Part shown: piece after piece, positions 10,436 to 27,148 of the stretch | How positions within the stretch are numbered: the first letter of the stretch is position 1 | Layout: every line of letters begins with the position of its first letter | Assembly (NCBI GenBank): GCA_964006375.1 | Contig: OZ023262.1 | Span: forward strand, 93,569,654-93,633,653 | Length of the DNA stretch: 64,000 nucleotides | Source: Tillus elongatus | Taxonomy: Eukaryota; Arthropoda; Insecta; Coleoptera; Cleridae | Reading direction: 5' to 3' | Translations under genes and position numbers: made by a program | Notes under the pieces: model-generated | What the model saw: only the letters and a program-made list of their open reading frames with translations | What the model was told of the DNA's origin: nothing | Databases searched by the model: none

Positions 10436-12060
10436 AAGATATGAACACCAATGCCACAGTTTCAAACTCAAAAAGACTTCAATCAATAAATAACTTGAGT
10501 TTAGGAAGAGTAAGGGTGGGATGGAATTCGCTAAGCAGCCACTACCCCGCGGTGAGTTCTGAGTCTCTTATTATTTATTATTGATCTAATAAATATTTAA
10601 AAATTTTCTGGACGTAGCAAGTACATTATAGTATAGAATTTTCATAAGAATTGTAGACTATTATTATACGGCATATTACTAAAGTTAATACTTTAATCTT
10701 ACTCATCCCTTGATGAACGATTTTAGAGGTCTTGGCAAGCGCACATTTAAATAATTCTTTCGAAAGTGTTAGCAACGATATATCTGTATTATCAGAAAAA
10801 TCTTGCGTTCTAACTCCTTTTGAGAAAAATGTCCAAAACTAAATTTTTTATGAAGGCACAAAACTCAAATTTGCTATATCTGTAGATAGTATAAATCTCT
10901 TTAAAGAAACTTGTATTACAAATTTCACTAAAGTTATAGAGAAGATTTTCAGAAGGAAACTTAACTTATATTTAGAAAACTGAAGTATCTGCCAAATTAT
11001 AAACCTAACAGTTATTTTTCGTTATGAATCGCCAGTATGATTCCGCTTTAGTCAACCTTGTCAAACCGGTTTTGTATATCCACAATAACAAAATTATAAT
11101 TTCAGACCCAAAGGTGACAAACTTATTTACCCGTTTTAAACAAAAATGAGACCTTGTTCAAAACGTATGAAATCTGTGCACTATTGTTTCTCCAAATGTG
11201 AAAATAAAAGATAAAAAACCTACATTCATTGAGCTGGATTCGATTTCGTAACCTACTGCTCAGTAGGTAAGCGCGATGCCCCCTGCGCCATCTAGGCACA
11301 CGTCAACTAACGTTTGATTTGCGTGGTACTTTAGATGGGTGTTATGACCGGGACATTACATTCAAAGTACACGGAACAAGTAATTACAGAATTAGTAGAA
11401 TTACCATTGAAAAACAGCCCATGGCTGTTTCGGTCTTATATGAGGTCTTATTTTTAAGTTTAAAGATAAAATTAACTATTTTAGAATCATTTTTATAGAG
11501 ACTTTGCTTGATTTTGCTTAAATTTCTGCTATATTATGCTGCAGCATAATATATCTATGCTGCGCTAAAACTGTATTTGGGGCCGTTAATAAAGCTACAA
11601 ATATTGTGTATTTTAATAATCAATTGATTGCCCCAGATAAATAAAAACCATTTGGCAGATTTTTAATTTCATGTCGTCTGTCATTTTCCATAATTGCGAC
11701 CGAGATGTCACGATTGTTGGTTCGGGTAGTATGTTTTTGCCTAGTATATATTTAGTTTGGTTACCATTGAGGTATGGTTTATACCTGTTGTATGAATTAA
11801 TCTACGCATGGGAGTTAACTACTTTATCTGTCAGGCATTGGACATTAATCACTAAGTCGTCTCAACGCATGTCTTTGGAATTTTATATTGTCTACCAAAT
11901 TATTTAAAATTAACAACATAGGTTTATTTGCACTATCTATAGCCACGTGTAAAGTTTCATTCCAGTTCCTCTGATTCTTACAAAAATATAGCGTTTAAAA
12001 AAGTTATCCTCGATTTTTTTACCGGAAAAACTTTAGCAGAATGGCCGACTGACGAACTCG
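10436..12060. other. No gene recognised
   Basis: AT-rich DNA with scattered short frames that lack recognisable motifs, including 11671-11907. The only structure noted is a 22-bp perfect palindrome at 11531-11552 centred on GCTGCAGC. Confidence 0.5.
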
Positions 12061-12061
12061 A

Positions 12062-12480
<419 letters not shown>

Positions 12481-12877
12481 CTGCTCCACAAGCATTATTT
12501 TTAAGGGCTCGTAAATGATAATAAAGGCAAATGGATAAAAAATCGCAATATAATCCACCTTATTCTTTGGTAACCTCGGAAATTTGAATTTTATCACTGT
12601 TTTTAATTTTATAACCCCCTGGAGAAGGTAGAAAACGCAAATTGATAAAAAATTAAAGATACATATTTGCTTTCATTTGTAAAAACAAAGCTTTTCCACA
12701 ATACTCCAAGTCAATTTTACAAATTTTAGTTTTTCAAAATTTAAAAAACCAAGTTGACAAAACAATTGAATTTAAACGTTTTCTTTGTATTACGAAAATG
12801 CACCTTTCTCTCACTATTCCATATCAAAATTACGAAATTTTTAAAATTCAGCCCACACTAACACGCAAGTAAAATGA

Positions 12878-13414
12878 ACAAATGCGTAGTTTTAACTAAT
12901 CACCATGTACCACGACGCTTCTGTCAATGATGACGCTAAAAGGAAGCCCGAAATCATCTCTTATTATAGTAAAACAAACGACGGTGTTTACATTATAGAT
13001 CACATGGTGTCAACATACACGTGCAAGAGGCAAAGTAAACTATGACCCATGACAAACTTAATTGATGTTGCAGCACTCAATGCATATATAGCCTTTACAA
13101 AGGAACATCTAAACTACAACCTAGCAGTGACTCACAAACGAGGAATATTGTCTTCGAAAAATTATGCGAACGAATTAACGATACCACATATGCAGAGGAG
13201 ATTTACTAACCCTAACCTGTAGCGTAGTTTCCAGGAGTGTACGAGCAGATTTTTCCGGACATCTCTGCTCCGCCAGCCGCTCAAACAAATGCAACGATTA
13301 AGAAAAAATATGCTTAGTGTGCCCCCTAAATATGGATCGTAAGAGCACAACAATATGTACTGCTTGTAAAAATAATGTCTATTATGAGCATAGCATTAGA
13401 ATGTGCACTACTTA
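12878..13414 (+). pseudogene. piggyBac-type transposase C-terminal relic
   Basis: The plus-strand translation reads through VVLTNHH, then DASVNDDAKRKPEIISYYSK. Next come YIIDHMV and YTCKRQSK, then a segment with IDVAALNAYIAFT. These match the C-terminal catalytic part of piggyBac transposases, where GVDxxDQM carries a catalytic aspartate; here the motif is altered to GVYIIDHM. A late piece, TTICTACKNNVYYEHS at about 13335-13400, resembles the C-terminal cysteine-rich zinc-binding domain. Several frame changes separate the pieces. The N-terminal two thirds is absent. It differs in sequence from the three piggyBac elements at 43.5-53.3 kb. Confidence 0.7.
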
Positions 13415-13599
13415 GTTCTCTAATCTCTAAAAAATCTTTGTTTTTTACTATAATGTTCACTTTCATATTTAATCTCATGTTTGTAACGCGTTTCTATAAA
13501 TAAATAAAGTTTTGCTTCAATAATTTTGTTTCCGTGACTTTACATGATTCTAAGAAGCCCAGGTAATGTATATCCCGATATTTTAACTTTTTTTTTCAA

Positions 13600-14990
13600 C
13601 AGCACACCACGAGACAGCCTAAATACTATCGTAACGTAGGTGTCGACAAGGAGGAAAAAGGCAACTTGTTAATTCCGGACTTGAAGGTTTGGAGGTTCGG
13701 AGAAGGAAAAACATGTGCCGGCAAGGAATTCCACAACATGGAAATCCTCGGGACAAAAAAAGGCGCGCATAACAAGATTTTCTAGGTCTGGTGACCTGGA
13801 CAGTAAAAGGGCGCATTCGCTCTGTTCCCCTGGTAGATCTGTTGGGGGCTGCAGGCGGAGTAACTATGATATCTATAAAAGAGAGAGAAGTCACCAACGG
13901 CACGTCGGTGGGCAAGGGATGGCAGCCTTTGGGTGAGGCTAGGGTCACCGATGAGACGTATAGCTCTCTTCTAAATGGAGTCCAGGATTGCGAGTGTTGA
14001 AGCGGCAGCGGCACCCCAGATGTGGAAGCAGGCCTTATTTTTAAAGTATATAAGGTACAGAGATTAGCTGGTGGAAAGTATTTGCGAGCCCGGCAGAGGA
14101 AACCTTATTTATTAGCAGCCGCTTCTGCAATTGATGTGACATGTTGGTGCCAATTGAGATTTCTATCCACAGAAATGTCAACAAGTAAAAAGGACTCATT
14201 ACTTTAAATAACTTGTTTTTTCATTGTGATGGGTCTAGGGCTGGTGTATCTCTTATGAGATAGAAACCAAGACTGAGATTTGGTGGAGTAGAATTTTACA
14301 AGTTTTCTACTTCCCTAGTCAAATATTTTTTGCGTAACACAGAGACAGAACCGTCCATGAATCTGCGATTTTCATCTAATTGGGCTAAAGATACAGGCTT
14401 AGAAAATTGTATATTTGAGTGGAGGGTGCTCTCATGCGCGTAACTGTGAACTGGGTTGGATGTGCTAGAGAGGAGATCATTGATGTGAAGAAGAAACAAA
14501 GTCGAGGATAAAGCTGAACCTTGTGGGGCTCCTGCATTTATTGGATACAGTTTAGAGGAATGGCAATCCACGACACAGAAATGCTCCGGTTGGAGAGGAA
14601 ATTTTCTGTCCAGGTACAGAGCTTTGGTGGTAGGCCATTGGCCGGAAGATTACTAAGCAGCGCTGCGTGTCAGACCTGGTCGAATGCTTTGGATATGTCT
14701 AGAGCGACAATCTGGGATTCACCGTGTAGTTCCATAGACTTGCTCCAAGAATAGGTGACAAAGGAAAGGTGGTCGGCAGTTGATCTGCGCTGACGGAATC
14801 CTTACTACCTGTCGTTGATTAGACTGTGTTTTACAAGAAATTTTGGTAATTCGGTGTTTATATACTCTTCCATCACTCTAGAGACGACTGAAAGGAGATA
14901 AGTAGGCCTGTAGTTGCTAGGAAGCGCTTTGATTACCCTAGCGTTAATGAACGCACAAAATGTTAGATATTTAGTAATATTTACATTTCT
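13600..14990 (-). pseudogene. CR1/Jockey-group LINE, minus copy
   Basis: Positions 13604-14216 are the reverse complement of the LINE tail at 1-680, including the 3' UTR and the A-run. Upstream on the minus strand (14296-14571) is RT sequence: GAPQGSALSSTLFLLHINDL is motif B. The catalytic box is mutated from YADD type to YAHE, which would abolish polymerase activity. RT-like text continues to about 14990 with further frame breaks. The copy is therefore longer than the one at the window start but clearly dead. It is the same family as that copy. Confidence 0.8.
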
Positions 14991-14999
14991 CTACCTATA

Positions 15000-15639
15000 A
15001 GCTTCTGAGACGATATATCACTCGATTTCTGATGATGAAGTGTCAATTTTTTCCAATAAGCCCCCTATATTGTTTTTAAAGCGATGTTAATCAAACAATC
15101 CAGACTGTCTGCTTGTGGACAGCTACCTGTGTACCAAAATTGGTCACCATTGTTCGTTTAGATAAAATTTGATATTTTTCCCCTACATGAATAACCCCTA
15201 CTTAAGTTACATTAAAAAATGTCAGGTCCGTTATAACATTTGAGTTTCTCGTCTCAAATAGTCTCATGACATGAAATACTGCTTAGTTTTCAATTTTAAA
15301 GTGAACATTTCAATCGCTATATGTTACCTTTTTCTTACATTTTTCTTAAGCAATTAAGCGAAACAACAACCCAAACTCTTTGTTGGTAGACTGCTGTTAA
15401 CCGTATACAAAACGAAGTTAATAGCTCGTCCCTTTTGAAAGTAACTGCAAGAAAACCGAAATAGATCGACCTATAAACCTACAGATCGAAGGATCTACGC
15501 ATTTTTTTTTCTTCGCAAACGAGTTCTTTGACCGACTCTCAATATTTTTACAACGTAAGAACTAAAGAAGTTTCGCTTTTCCATTATCATACTTCCAGAC
15601 GTTTGAGATGATGTGGAATTACAATCTATAACCGTCTGG

Positions 15640-15640
<1 letters not shown>
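15000..15640. other. No gene recognised
   Basis: Mixed AT-rich sequence with no recognisable coding motif or repeat match. Confidence 0.45.
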
Positions 15641-16238
<598 letters not shown>

Positions 16239-17466
16239 GGCGCTGCGAACTGTATCCAGTAACGACGTTTTGGCAACTTAAAAGTAGCAAAATTGTCGGT
16301 CGTTTTTGAACGTTTGTGCTGGAAGAACCATCCAAGAAGAGCAAGGGCATTGCAAGAAAAGCCATAGATGACCAACAAAGCAGTTTCCCTTCTGTAAGTT
16401 GATCCATTTCTTTCATTTCCTATGCAATTGTGTCTTTTAAGTATTTGCAAAATTCATTTTTTCGTAAATACAAATTATTTTTAGTATTCACAAAGTTTTT
16501 CTTTGGCAATACTTATATTTAAGGCATCATAAAAATCATTTTTTTTTTCATAAATGCCCTATAATTGATTATTAATAATTATTAATATTATCACAAAGCT
16601 ATCTTCTTTCGTGATACCTATTATAATTAATATTTTTGTTAATAGCATTAACAAATTTTCTTTTAATTTACTACATACAAGCCTTATTTTTTAAACGAAT
16701 AATTATTGATATTATTACAAGGTACTTTTTTATAGTACAAGTTATAAAGACAAGCATTTTTTACTGTATTTTCAAATTTAATTTTTCGAAAATACATCAA
16801 ATAAAGCAGAATTATTTTTATACAGTTTAACAAATTCTTAGCATTAAGTGATAATTACATTAATAAATATATTTTATCTAATGAAATTTCTCTAAAATTA
16901 ACTCAGTATCACAAGTTAGTCGTTGTTTAATAAAAACACTGCATGCACCTAGTTAACCGTCGCATTTAATTTGATATTCAGTCATTGTACGTAAAAAACT
17001 GATGACAAAATAAAAAACTTTACAGACGCGATATTATACAAGATTCAATTTCAACAGAATCGTGTGATCCGTTGTAACTAGATAAAACGCTTTTGTAATA
17101 CACATTATAACAAGCAAGCATTATTAGCTTAGAAATTAAAACATTTAGTACAATTAGAGTAAATTTTATCGTATAAATATCCACTGTAATTAAAAACTCT
17201 CTAGATAAACAATTTTAACGGAAATATTTTAAAGCATTAAGATTTTATGCAGTTATAATAAATTTGCACCGTATTATTATTCTTTTAGTTATAAATTATT
17301 GATTACCTTTAGAATTAAGCATTTATTTTAAGGATTGATTATTATTCTATTAATTACAAGTTTTATCCATTTATTACAACAAAAAATTAATAATTTTATA
17401 CCCTTATTATCCTGTAATTAATATATAAAAAAAAGGACCTCTCCTTTATATCTATTAATACATTAC
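16239..17466 (+). other. 5' leader of the LTR element with primer-binding site
   Basis: TGGCGCTGCGAACTGTATCC (start about 16238) immediately follows the LTR. TGGCGC is the standard opening of insect retroelement primer-binding sites. Errantiviruses commonly use tRNA-Ser, but I did not match the tRNA. The remaining ~1.2 kb is AT-rich, non-coding leader and may hold the splice donor for env mRNA; I could not identify it with confidence. Confidence 0.75.
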
Positions 17467-18759
17467 ATGAGCCTTCGTGAAAGATCTCCCATAAGATTTA
17501 CCCGAATTCCAGAAAGAATCTTGCCAAATTTTACCCCAGATTCACTCAATTTTAATTCATCAGAAACCCCTAATTTCCAAAACATGTCAGAGGCATCAAT
17601 CACCCAAATCTGTCAAGCTTCGGCAATGATTCCCGAGTACAATGGCGGACAAAAACAATTAGCATATTTTCTGAATCAATGCCGCACTTATATCCTATGT
17701 TACAAAAGACAAGGCGACACACCTGACGACCTACATTGTAACCGAATGATTATTGAATTTATTAAGGCCAAAATCACAGGTGAAGCCCGAGATATACTTA
17801 TGAAACTAGACGACATTTCTTGGCAAAATATTGAAAATGCCCTTAAGGCCCAATATACAGACCCTAGATCAGAAGACCTTTTAATGACAGATCTACGAAC
17901 TAGTTATATGCGTAAAACTCAAACTGCCACTGATTTTTACAACACTATACAAGACAAATTAAAAATGTTAAACGAACATATTTCCCTACAAGCCCTAGAC
18001 GACATTATAAAAACCTACAAGAAACAGCAATACGAAACAGCAGCTGTTACTTCTTTCAAAATAGGAATAGCCGAACCATATCACAGTCACTTACGGTTAT
18101 TAAACATCCCTAATTTAGAAACAGCGTTGCTCGAATGCCATCGCATTGATAACGAGCAGATGCAAGTAAATTTCCTAAAAGTCATAAAGGACAAAGATGA
18201 ATCTCATTTCCGTCAAAACGACAAGCATCCTCAGCAACAAAAAACACACATAATTAATAGAAAAATAAACGACTTCTACCCCAATTTCCGGAAAATACCT
18301 CAACAAAATTATAACCATCAGCCCGATTTCCAGAGAATACCCCAACAAAATTATAACTATCGGCCCAATTTCCAGAGAATAACCCCACAAAGTCATAACC
18401 AACAACCAACGTTTCGACAACCCTTTCCAAGCCGACCTATCTCAAACTTAAGACCAATTCCACAACAACGAAATTACCCCACTAATTCACAAGTCTTCGG
18501 AAGAAGAATTAATAATCAGGCGACCCCTATGTCAATTTCTGCTAACCTAACAAACAATCGCCCTCGTACAAATCACCCCACTCCTCAAATAAATAACAAC
18601 CAAACTTTTGAAGAGCAGGAACAAGAGCCTGACTATTTATACCAGGATGATAATGATTATCAACCTGATGAGGTCTTCTATAACGAGGAACTCGAAGAAC
18701 CAGAGGAACCGTATGGTGAAAATCAGGATTTTCACAATACAGCCTCGGAAACACTATAA
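17467..18759 (+). CDS. gag: Gag polyprotein of errantivirus-type element
   Basis: An intact 430-aa frame starting at the first ATG after the leader. The N-terminal half resembles retroelement capsid/Gag: a helical region at about residues 50-240 with PEYNGGQKQLAYFLNQC and DDLHCNRMIIEFIKAKITGE. Residues about 250-370 are rich in Gln, Asn and Pro, with imperfect repeats of RIPQQNYNHQP. The C-terminus is strongly acidic. No CCHC zinc knuckle is visible, which is usual for several errantivirus Gags. The pol frame lies one frame back and stays open upstream of its first ATG, so expression of Pol by a -1 frameshift near 18700-18760 is plausible but unproven. Confidence 0.9.
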   Translation: MSLRERSPIRFTRIPERILPNFTPDSLNFNSSETPNFQNMSEASITQICQASAMIPEYNGGQKQLAYFLNQCRTYILCYKRQGDTPDDLHCNRMIIEFIKAKITGEARDILMKLDDISWQNIENALKAQYTDPRSEDLLMTDLRTSYMRKTQTATDFYNTIQDKLKMLNEHISLQALDDIIKTYKKQQYETAAVTSFKIGIAEPYHSHLRLLNIPNLETALLECHRIDNEQMQVNFLKVIKDKDESHFRQNDKHPQQQKTHIINRKINDFYPNFRKIPQQNYNHQPDFQRIPQQNYNYRPNFQRITPQSHNQQPTFRQPFPSRPISNLRPIPQQRNYPTNSQVFGRRINNQATPMSISANLTNNRPRTNHPTPQINNNQTFEEQEQEPDYLYQDDNDYQPDEVFYNEELEEPEEPYGENQDFHNTASETL

Positions 18760-18782
18760 AACTTGACTTAAATAATATTGCC

Positions 18783-21700
18783 ATGCAACCCAAACTACCC
18801 TTCTTCTGTCTACCCTCTTTAGGCCTACAAATACTCATTGACAGTGGTGCGTCTGATAGCATCATGAATCCAGGTCCGGCTTACGAATTTTTCAGCGAAT
18901 ATCTCTATCAAAAACCCTTCGCCATGAAATCCGTTGGCAAAATTTCCAGAGGTATTGACAACATTCAGTTCCCTATATTACAAGAATATGGCATTAAATT
19001 CCCCTTCGATTTTCATGTCATGCAATGGCATGATCGTTTCGACGCCTTGATCGGTTCTGCTCACTTCCAGAAATTGAAAGCACGTATAAACTACGAGACA
19101 CAGACTATAACGTTAGGCAAGACAGAGATCCCTTTCTATTTCGAACTTAACCCTCAAAATTTTAAGCCCTTTAAACAAATATGCGTAAATAGTATCAAAA
19201 TTCCTGTTAACGTAGAAAACGGAACCGTTCTGATTCCCCAACTATCCGACAACACCGTAACTGTAGAAGAAGCTATAGCTACTTCTCATTCTGGCATTTG
19301 CACAATTCCCATTACAAAAAATACATCTGACAACGTCGAAGTTTACTTCAACGAACGAATTAAAGTCACTCCCTTACAAAACTATTACGAACTTAACGAA
19401 CCCATAAAACAAAACCAACCTAACATTTTAAAACAATTAAGAGTAGAGCATCTTAATACCGAAGAAAAATCAAGATTATTTTCCTTATTTAACAAATACA
19501 AAAATATATTTTACCATGAAAACAGTGACCTTACGTTCACTAACTGTGTTAAACATGACATACGCACAAAAGATGACGAACCAGTACATGTCAAATCCTA
19601 TCGATATCCCTACAATCTCAAAGTAGAGATTCAAAAACAAATAAAACAGCTATTAGATAACAAAATTATCAGACCATCTATATCACCATATGCATCTCCT
19701 GTATGGATCGTGCCTAAACGCATGGATCAATCGGGAAAACGTAAATGGCGTTTAGTTATCGACTACAGAAAGCTGAACGAGAAAACCATTAACGACAAAT
19801 ATCCCTTACCTCGAATAGATGAGATACTCGATAGTCTAGGCAAGTGCATGTATTTCACTACACTTGATTTGGCCCAAGGTTTTCACCAAATTGAATTAGG
19901 TGAAAGCAGCATAGAGAAAACTGCCTTTAGCGTTAATAATGGGCACTACGAGTACGTGCGCATGCCCTTTGGGTTGCGTAATTCTCCGAGCACTTTCCAG
20001 CGCGTAATGGATAATGTCCTTAGGGAATTCCTTTATAAATCATGTTTCGTATACATGGATGACATCGTCATTTTTTCTAAGTCCCTACAAGAACATTTGC
20101 TACATCTAAAACAGATCTTTTCAAAATTACAAGAAGTTAACCTCAAAGTCCAACTAGACAAATCCGAATTTCTTCGTAAGGAAGTCTAGTTTCTTGGGCA
20201 CGTAATCACGACCCACGGAATCCGTCCTAACCCTAATAAAATCAAGGCTATACAGAACTATCCAATACCAAAATCCCAAAAAGAAATCAAGTCATTCCTC
20301 GGATTGATAGGCTACTATCGCCGCTTCATTAAAAATTTCGCAAAAATCCTCTTCCCCTTAACCAAATGCCTTAAGAAAGACTCCAAAATTGACATTAACG
20401 ATACAGAGTACGTAAATGCCTTTAGACAAGCCAAAGACCTTATTACAAATTCACCTATACTGATGTATCCAGACTTTACAAAAACTTTTCACCTGACTAC
20501 TGACGCTAGTAATATCGCTATAGGAGGCGTTTTGTCACAAAACGACAGGCCCATAGCTTACTATAGCCGCACTTTAAATTCCGCTGAAAGGAACTACTCA
20601 ACAATTGAGAAGGAACTCCTTTCAATAGTCGAAAACACTAAGCACTTTAGGCCTTACCTTTTTGGAAATAAATTTACGATCGAAACCGATCATAAACCAC
20701 TTGTATGGTTATTTTCTATTAAAGAGCCAAATTCACGTTTAGTGAAATGGCGTTTGAAATTAGAAGAGTTCGACTACGAAATTAAATATAAAAGAGGTAA
20801 AGAAAACGTAGTAGCCGATGCTTTATCTCGTGTCGAAATCAACGCAGTTGAGGACGACGATGATCTGGCATCAATTTTTAATAATCTAGATCCATCAGAG
20901 CTTAGAGTATTAAACGACGACGACCTTAAAGATTTAGGTATTAACACTCAGGAAGACGAACGACATTCTGACTCACAAACACAACACACTTCTGCAGAAA
21001 ACCCCGTATTTACTATGCCCATTTCTGAAAACCCTTTAAATCACTTCAAATATCAGATAATTATGTATTACGGACCTCATAACGAAATAAAGACAGACAA
21101 CTTATTTAAAAACAAATGCTACAGAGTATACACCCAAAGACAACACGAACTACAACAGATGACTGACTTCTTAAAATCTTACATCAACCCTAATAATAAT
21201 TACGGTATATTATTCTTGGACCCACAACTCGAACATTACTTTAGAATAATAGCTTCCAATCTCTTCAATAGTTCGGTTAAAATAATTAAATGTACAAAAC
21301 GATTACAAGACGTAACGAAACTTACTGAACAAAAAGGAACAATACAAGACTATCACGAACAAAACCATAACGGCATTAACGAGACGTACGCACAACTAAA
21401 AACAAAATTTTATTGGCCTAACATGAAAATTCAAATTAACGACTTTATTAATAAAAGCGACGTATGCCATCAGGCAAAATATGATCGTAACCCTTACAAA
21501 CCCCCGTTTCAAGGACCACTGATTGCTTCTAGACCCTTCGAAGTTATACACATCGACGTATTCAGCTTTGATAACTGCAAATTCTTAACCATCGTCGATC
21601 TGTTCAGTAAATATGCGCAAGCATATTACATTATCGATACTACTGCCCTGACCATCGTTAACAAACTACGTCACTTCTTCTCTCACCACAACTACCCTTC

Positions 21701-22388
21701 TAAGATGGTCTCGGACCCAGGCCGCGAATTTGAAAATGCTGTACTCAAAGAGTTCTGTTCCATATTTAAAATCAATTTACACATTACTACCCCTCAAAAT
21801 CCAAATTCAAATTCTCCCGTAGAACGTTTACATTCGACATTATTAGAAAAAATACGTGTACTAAAAATTCAAAACCCAAAAGAAAGCCCCCAATCACTCA
21901 TGATCACTGCCGTATTGATATACAACCAATCAATACATTCTTCGACAGGCCACTCTCCTTTCAAACTACTCTACGGCCCATATGATGACATACCACCGAT
22001 CGATCCTCATCAAACAGTTTTCGAGGAATATAACAATAGACGCTTAAAAGAAATACTTCCATTTTACAAGTCTATTTATGAAAAGCAAAAGCATAAAGCA
22101 ACAGAACGTCTCGAGAAATTCAACGAGACTCGAGAACAAAACATCCAAATTAATGAAGAAAACGTTGCAGTAAGAGTACCACCAATCCGAAAGGCAGATC
22201 CCCTTTATAAAATTTATTCCGACCCTATACAATTACCACGCAATAAAATACTTCTTCCCCATTCGAGAAAACAAACGGCTCATTTAAATAAAACCAAAAG
22301 AACTAAAAAGAAATTTCCTTCTTTACAGCCTGCTGTGCCTATGTCTGAGGACAGCCCTACTCCTTCAACTTCAACCCATCCAAACTAA
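18783..22388 (+). pseudogene. pol: Pol polyprotein, interrupted by one TAG
   Basis: One frame of about 1,200 codons from ATG 18783. Domains in order: aspartic protease (LIDSGASDS, Asp about residue 20), reverse transcriptase (FTTLDLAQGFHQI; MPFGLRNSPSTFQ; catalytic FVYMDDIVIF near residue 425), RNase H (TTDASNIAIGGVLSQ, EKELLSIV, DHKPLVWL; about 570-690) and integrase. The integrase HHCC module near residue 858 reads H...H...NKSDVC, where the first Cys of the usual CX2C pair is Ser. The catalytic core keeps D, D and E (HIDVF, VSDPGREF, PVERLHS). A single TAG at 20187-20189 follows the RT palm, just before FLGHVI. No other stop was found. Read-through or a dead copy are both possible. Confidence 0.88.
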
Positions 22389-23883
22389 CGGCTATTTCAA
22401 AGAATATGTTGGAATCGCCAAAATCCTAAATCACTACCATAGATTTTATTTTTATTTTAATCTCACCCTTATAGATGAAAACTATAATCAGTTAATATAC
22501 AACGCTTATCAGATTAGTGAAATTAAGTCAAATTCCATCAATAAATATTATACACGAATTCTAAACAGTCAACTAAGAATCATAAGAAATGAATTACAAA
22601 AGCTAACACACACTAGATACAAACGCGGTCTCATAGATGGCGCGGGATCGGTTATAAGAATGATCACTGGCAATTTGGACCAGGAGGATCTAAAAGAAAT
22701 CAATAAAAACGTAGAATCGTTGTATGCTAATCAAGATTAGATAATGGTTCAATTAGATAACTTGAACTCGTTTGCCAATATAATGACTCAAAGATTCGAA
22801 AAGGAACAAGAGTCGATTAACAAAAATTTAGACTCGTTAAAAATCACCCTAGATGTGATGCAACGCGAAACGGAATATAAGGCTGTTGTAGAATTTCAGA
22901 TAGCACTAAGTTCAAAATTACTAGAGAATATAAAAGTATTACAAAGAACAATTTCACTTAGTTTCAATCAATTAACCAACATAGAAATATTTACTGCAAA
23001 AGACCTAAAGGTCATTAGAGAACATCTGAAACTCATTTATAATAACGATGAATTAATTAGTTTTGACCAAAATCACATTTTCAAAATTTTAGAATTTACC
23101 AAATTTAATGTTTTATCTGTAAAAGATACAATTGTGTGCCTCCTGAAGGTTCCTATCCTACATCCCACATCAGGAGCATATTTTCGAATCATTCCAACAC
23201 CTCAAACCAATAAAGTCCTTGTACCACCTGCTTCCTTCTATTTGGAAACACCACAGAAAAATCTGTGGACAGCAGAACAATGCCCATCTGTCGAAGAAGC
23301 CATAATATGTACTGACCAACCCCATGAAGAAAGATGCAAATTAGACAACGTATCAACATGCCTCTTTGCCACCACAACCAATTCTTACACAGCATCCGTT
23401 CAACTCCGAAATGGAAATATCCTACTGATCACTAACCAGAAGACCAGCATCTCAGAAGAGTGTCCGTCAAGACTAGACAGACAAACTACCACAACCAACA
23501 CCCTCGTAGCCAGTCAAGAACGATGCAAGATATCTATAAATGGAGAGACTTATGAAGAAACCAGTCCAAACATTACATGGGTACCCGAGTTGATACAACC
23601 CTTACAGCCGCAGCCGCAACATATCATAAGATTCAATCCAATTCATCTCAAGGAAGCCAGCAAGTTGAAAAGTCAGATGGAGCAAAGGAAGCATCACAAT
23701 GTACTGCATCCTTTGGTACATTCAACACACATGGGAATGACTACCATAATCACCGTCATCCTAGTGGTCATCTTGTGTTACATCTCCGTACATAAGTTCA
23801 AGAAGAATGCCATGCTACGCAAATCAAAAAACCTATGTGCAGCTGAAGAGCTTACTGAAAAGAACGAGGACGTCCTTCACATT

Positions 23884-23894
23884 AGGGATGGAGG
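23884..23894 (+). promoter_or_regulatory. Polypurine tract
   Basis: The purine-rich run AGGGATGGAGG lies directly before the 3' LTR, with one T. This is the expected position of the plus-strand primer. The env frame reads through it. Confidence 0.7.
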
Positions 23895-26731
<2,837 letters not shown>

Positions 26732-26734
26732 TAT

Positions 26735-26880
26735 ATATAAACATATAAAAATTGAATCTGATCACGGATATGGGTTCTAGAAGTCCCGCTAATTTGAATA
26801 ATTTTTTTCAAAATTCAAAAGTAGGGATCTCCCCATTAGTGAATTTTTTCTAAGAAAATTGACTATAAATAACCGGTGGA
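26735..26880 (-). repeat. Family A end fragment
   Basis: The minus strand reads TTTTCTTAGAAAAAATTCACTAATGGGGAGATCCC, the family A opening. It then reads a GGACTTCTAGAACCCATATCCG block and a short TA-rich core. The mariner-like element is inserted at the TA core. Confidence 0.6.
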
Positions 26881-27148
26881 AAGGGAAATCAGTAACCCGT
26901 TTCCAAACTCACGGTCTAAAGAGGAAACAAAGGTATAGCATCTCCTTAAGTTTTATGTGCTACATGATAATATTTTTATTTGTTATTATTATTACACAGC
27001 CGAAAATTACATAAATATAACATCTACGAAAGTTCAATAGAGTTGTCGAGAATAGTAGACAAAAAAGGAACATCTCATGACCCCATTCCATGACCATTGT
27101 TTTAAGGAAATCTACAATGGACTTAGTGTACTATTTGCAGCTACTTAC

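Noticed and set aside
13715..14207. Plus-strand frames in 13.7-14.2 kb
   Set aside because: They are antisense to a minus-strand LINE copy.
22744..22750. ATG at 22744 as the true env start
   Set aside because: The same frame upstream carries a signal-like stretch and the KR cleavage site, so the ATG only follows a premature TAG.
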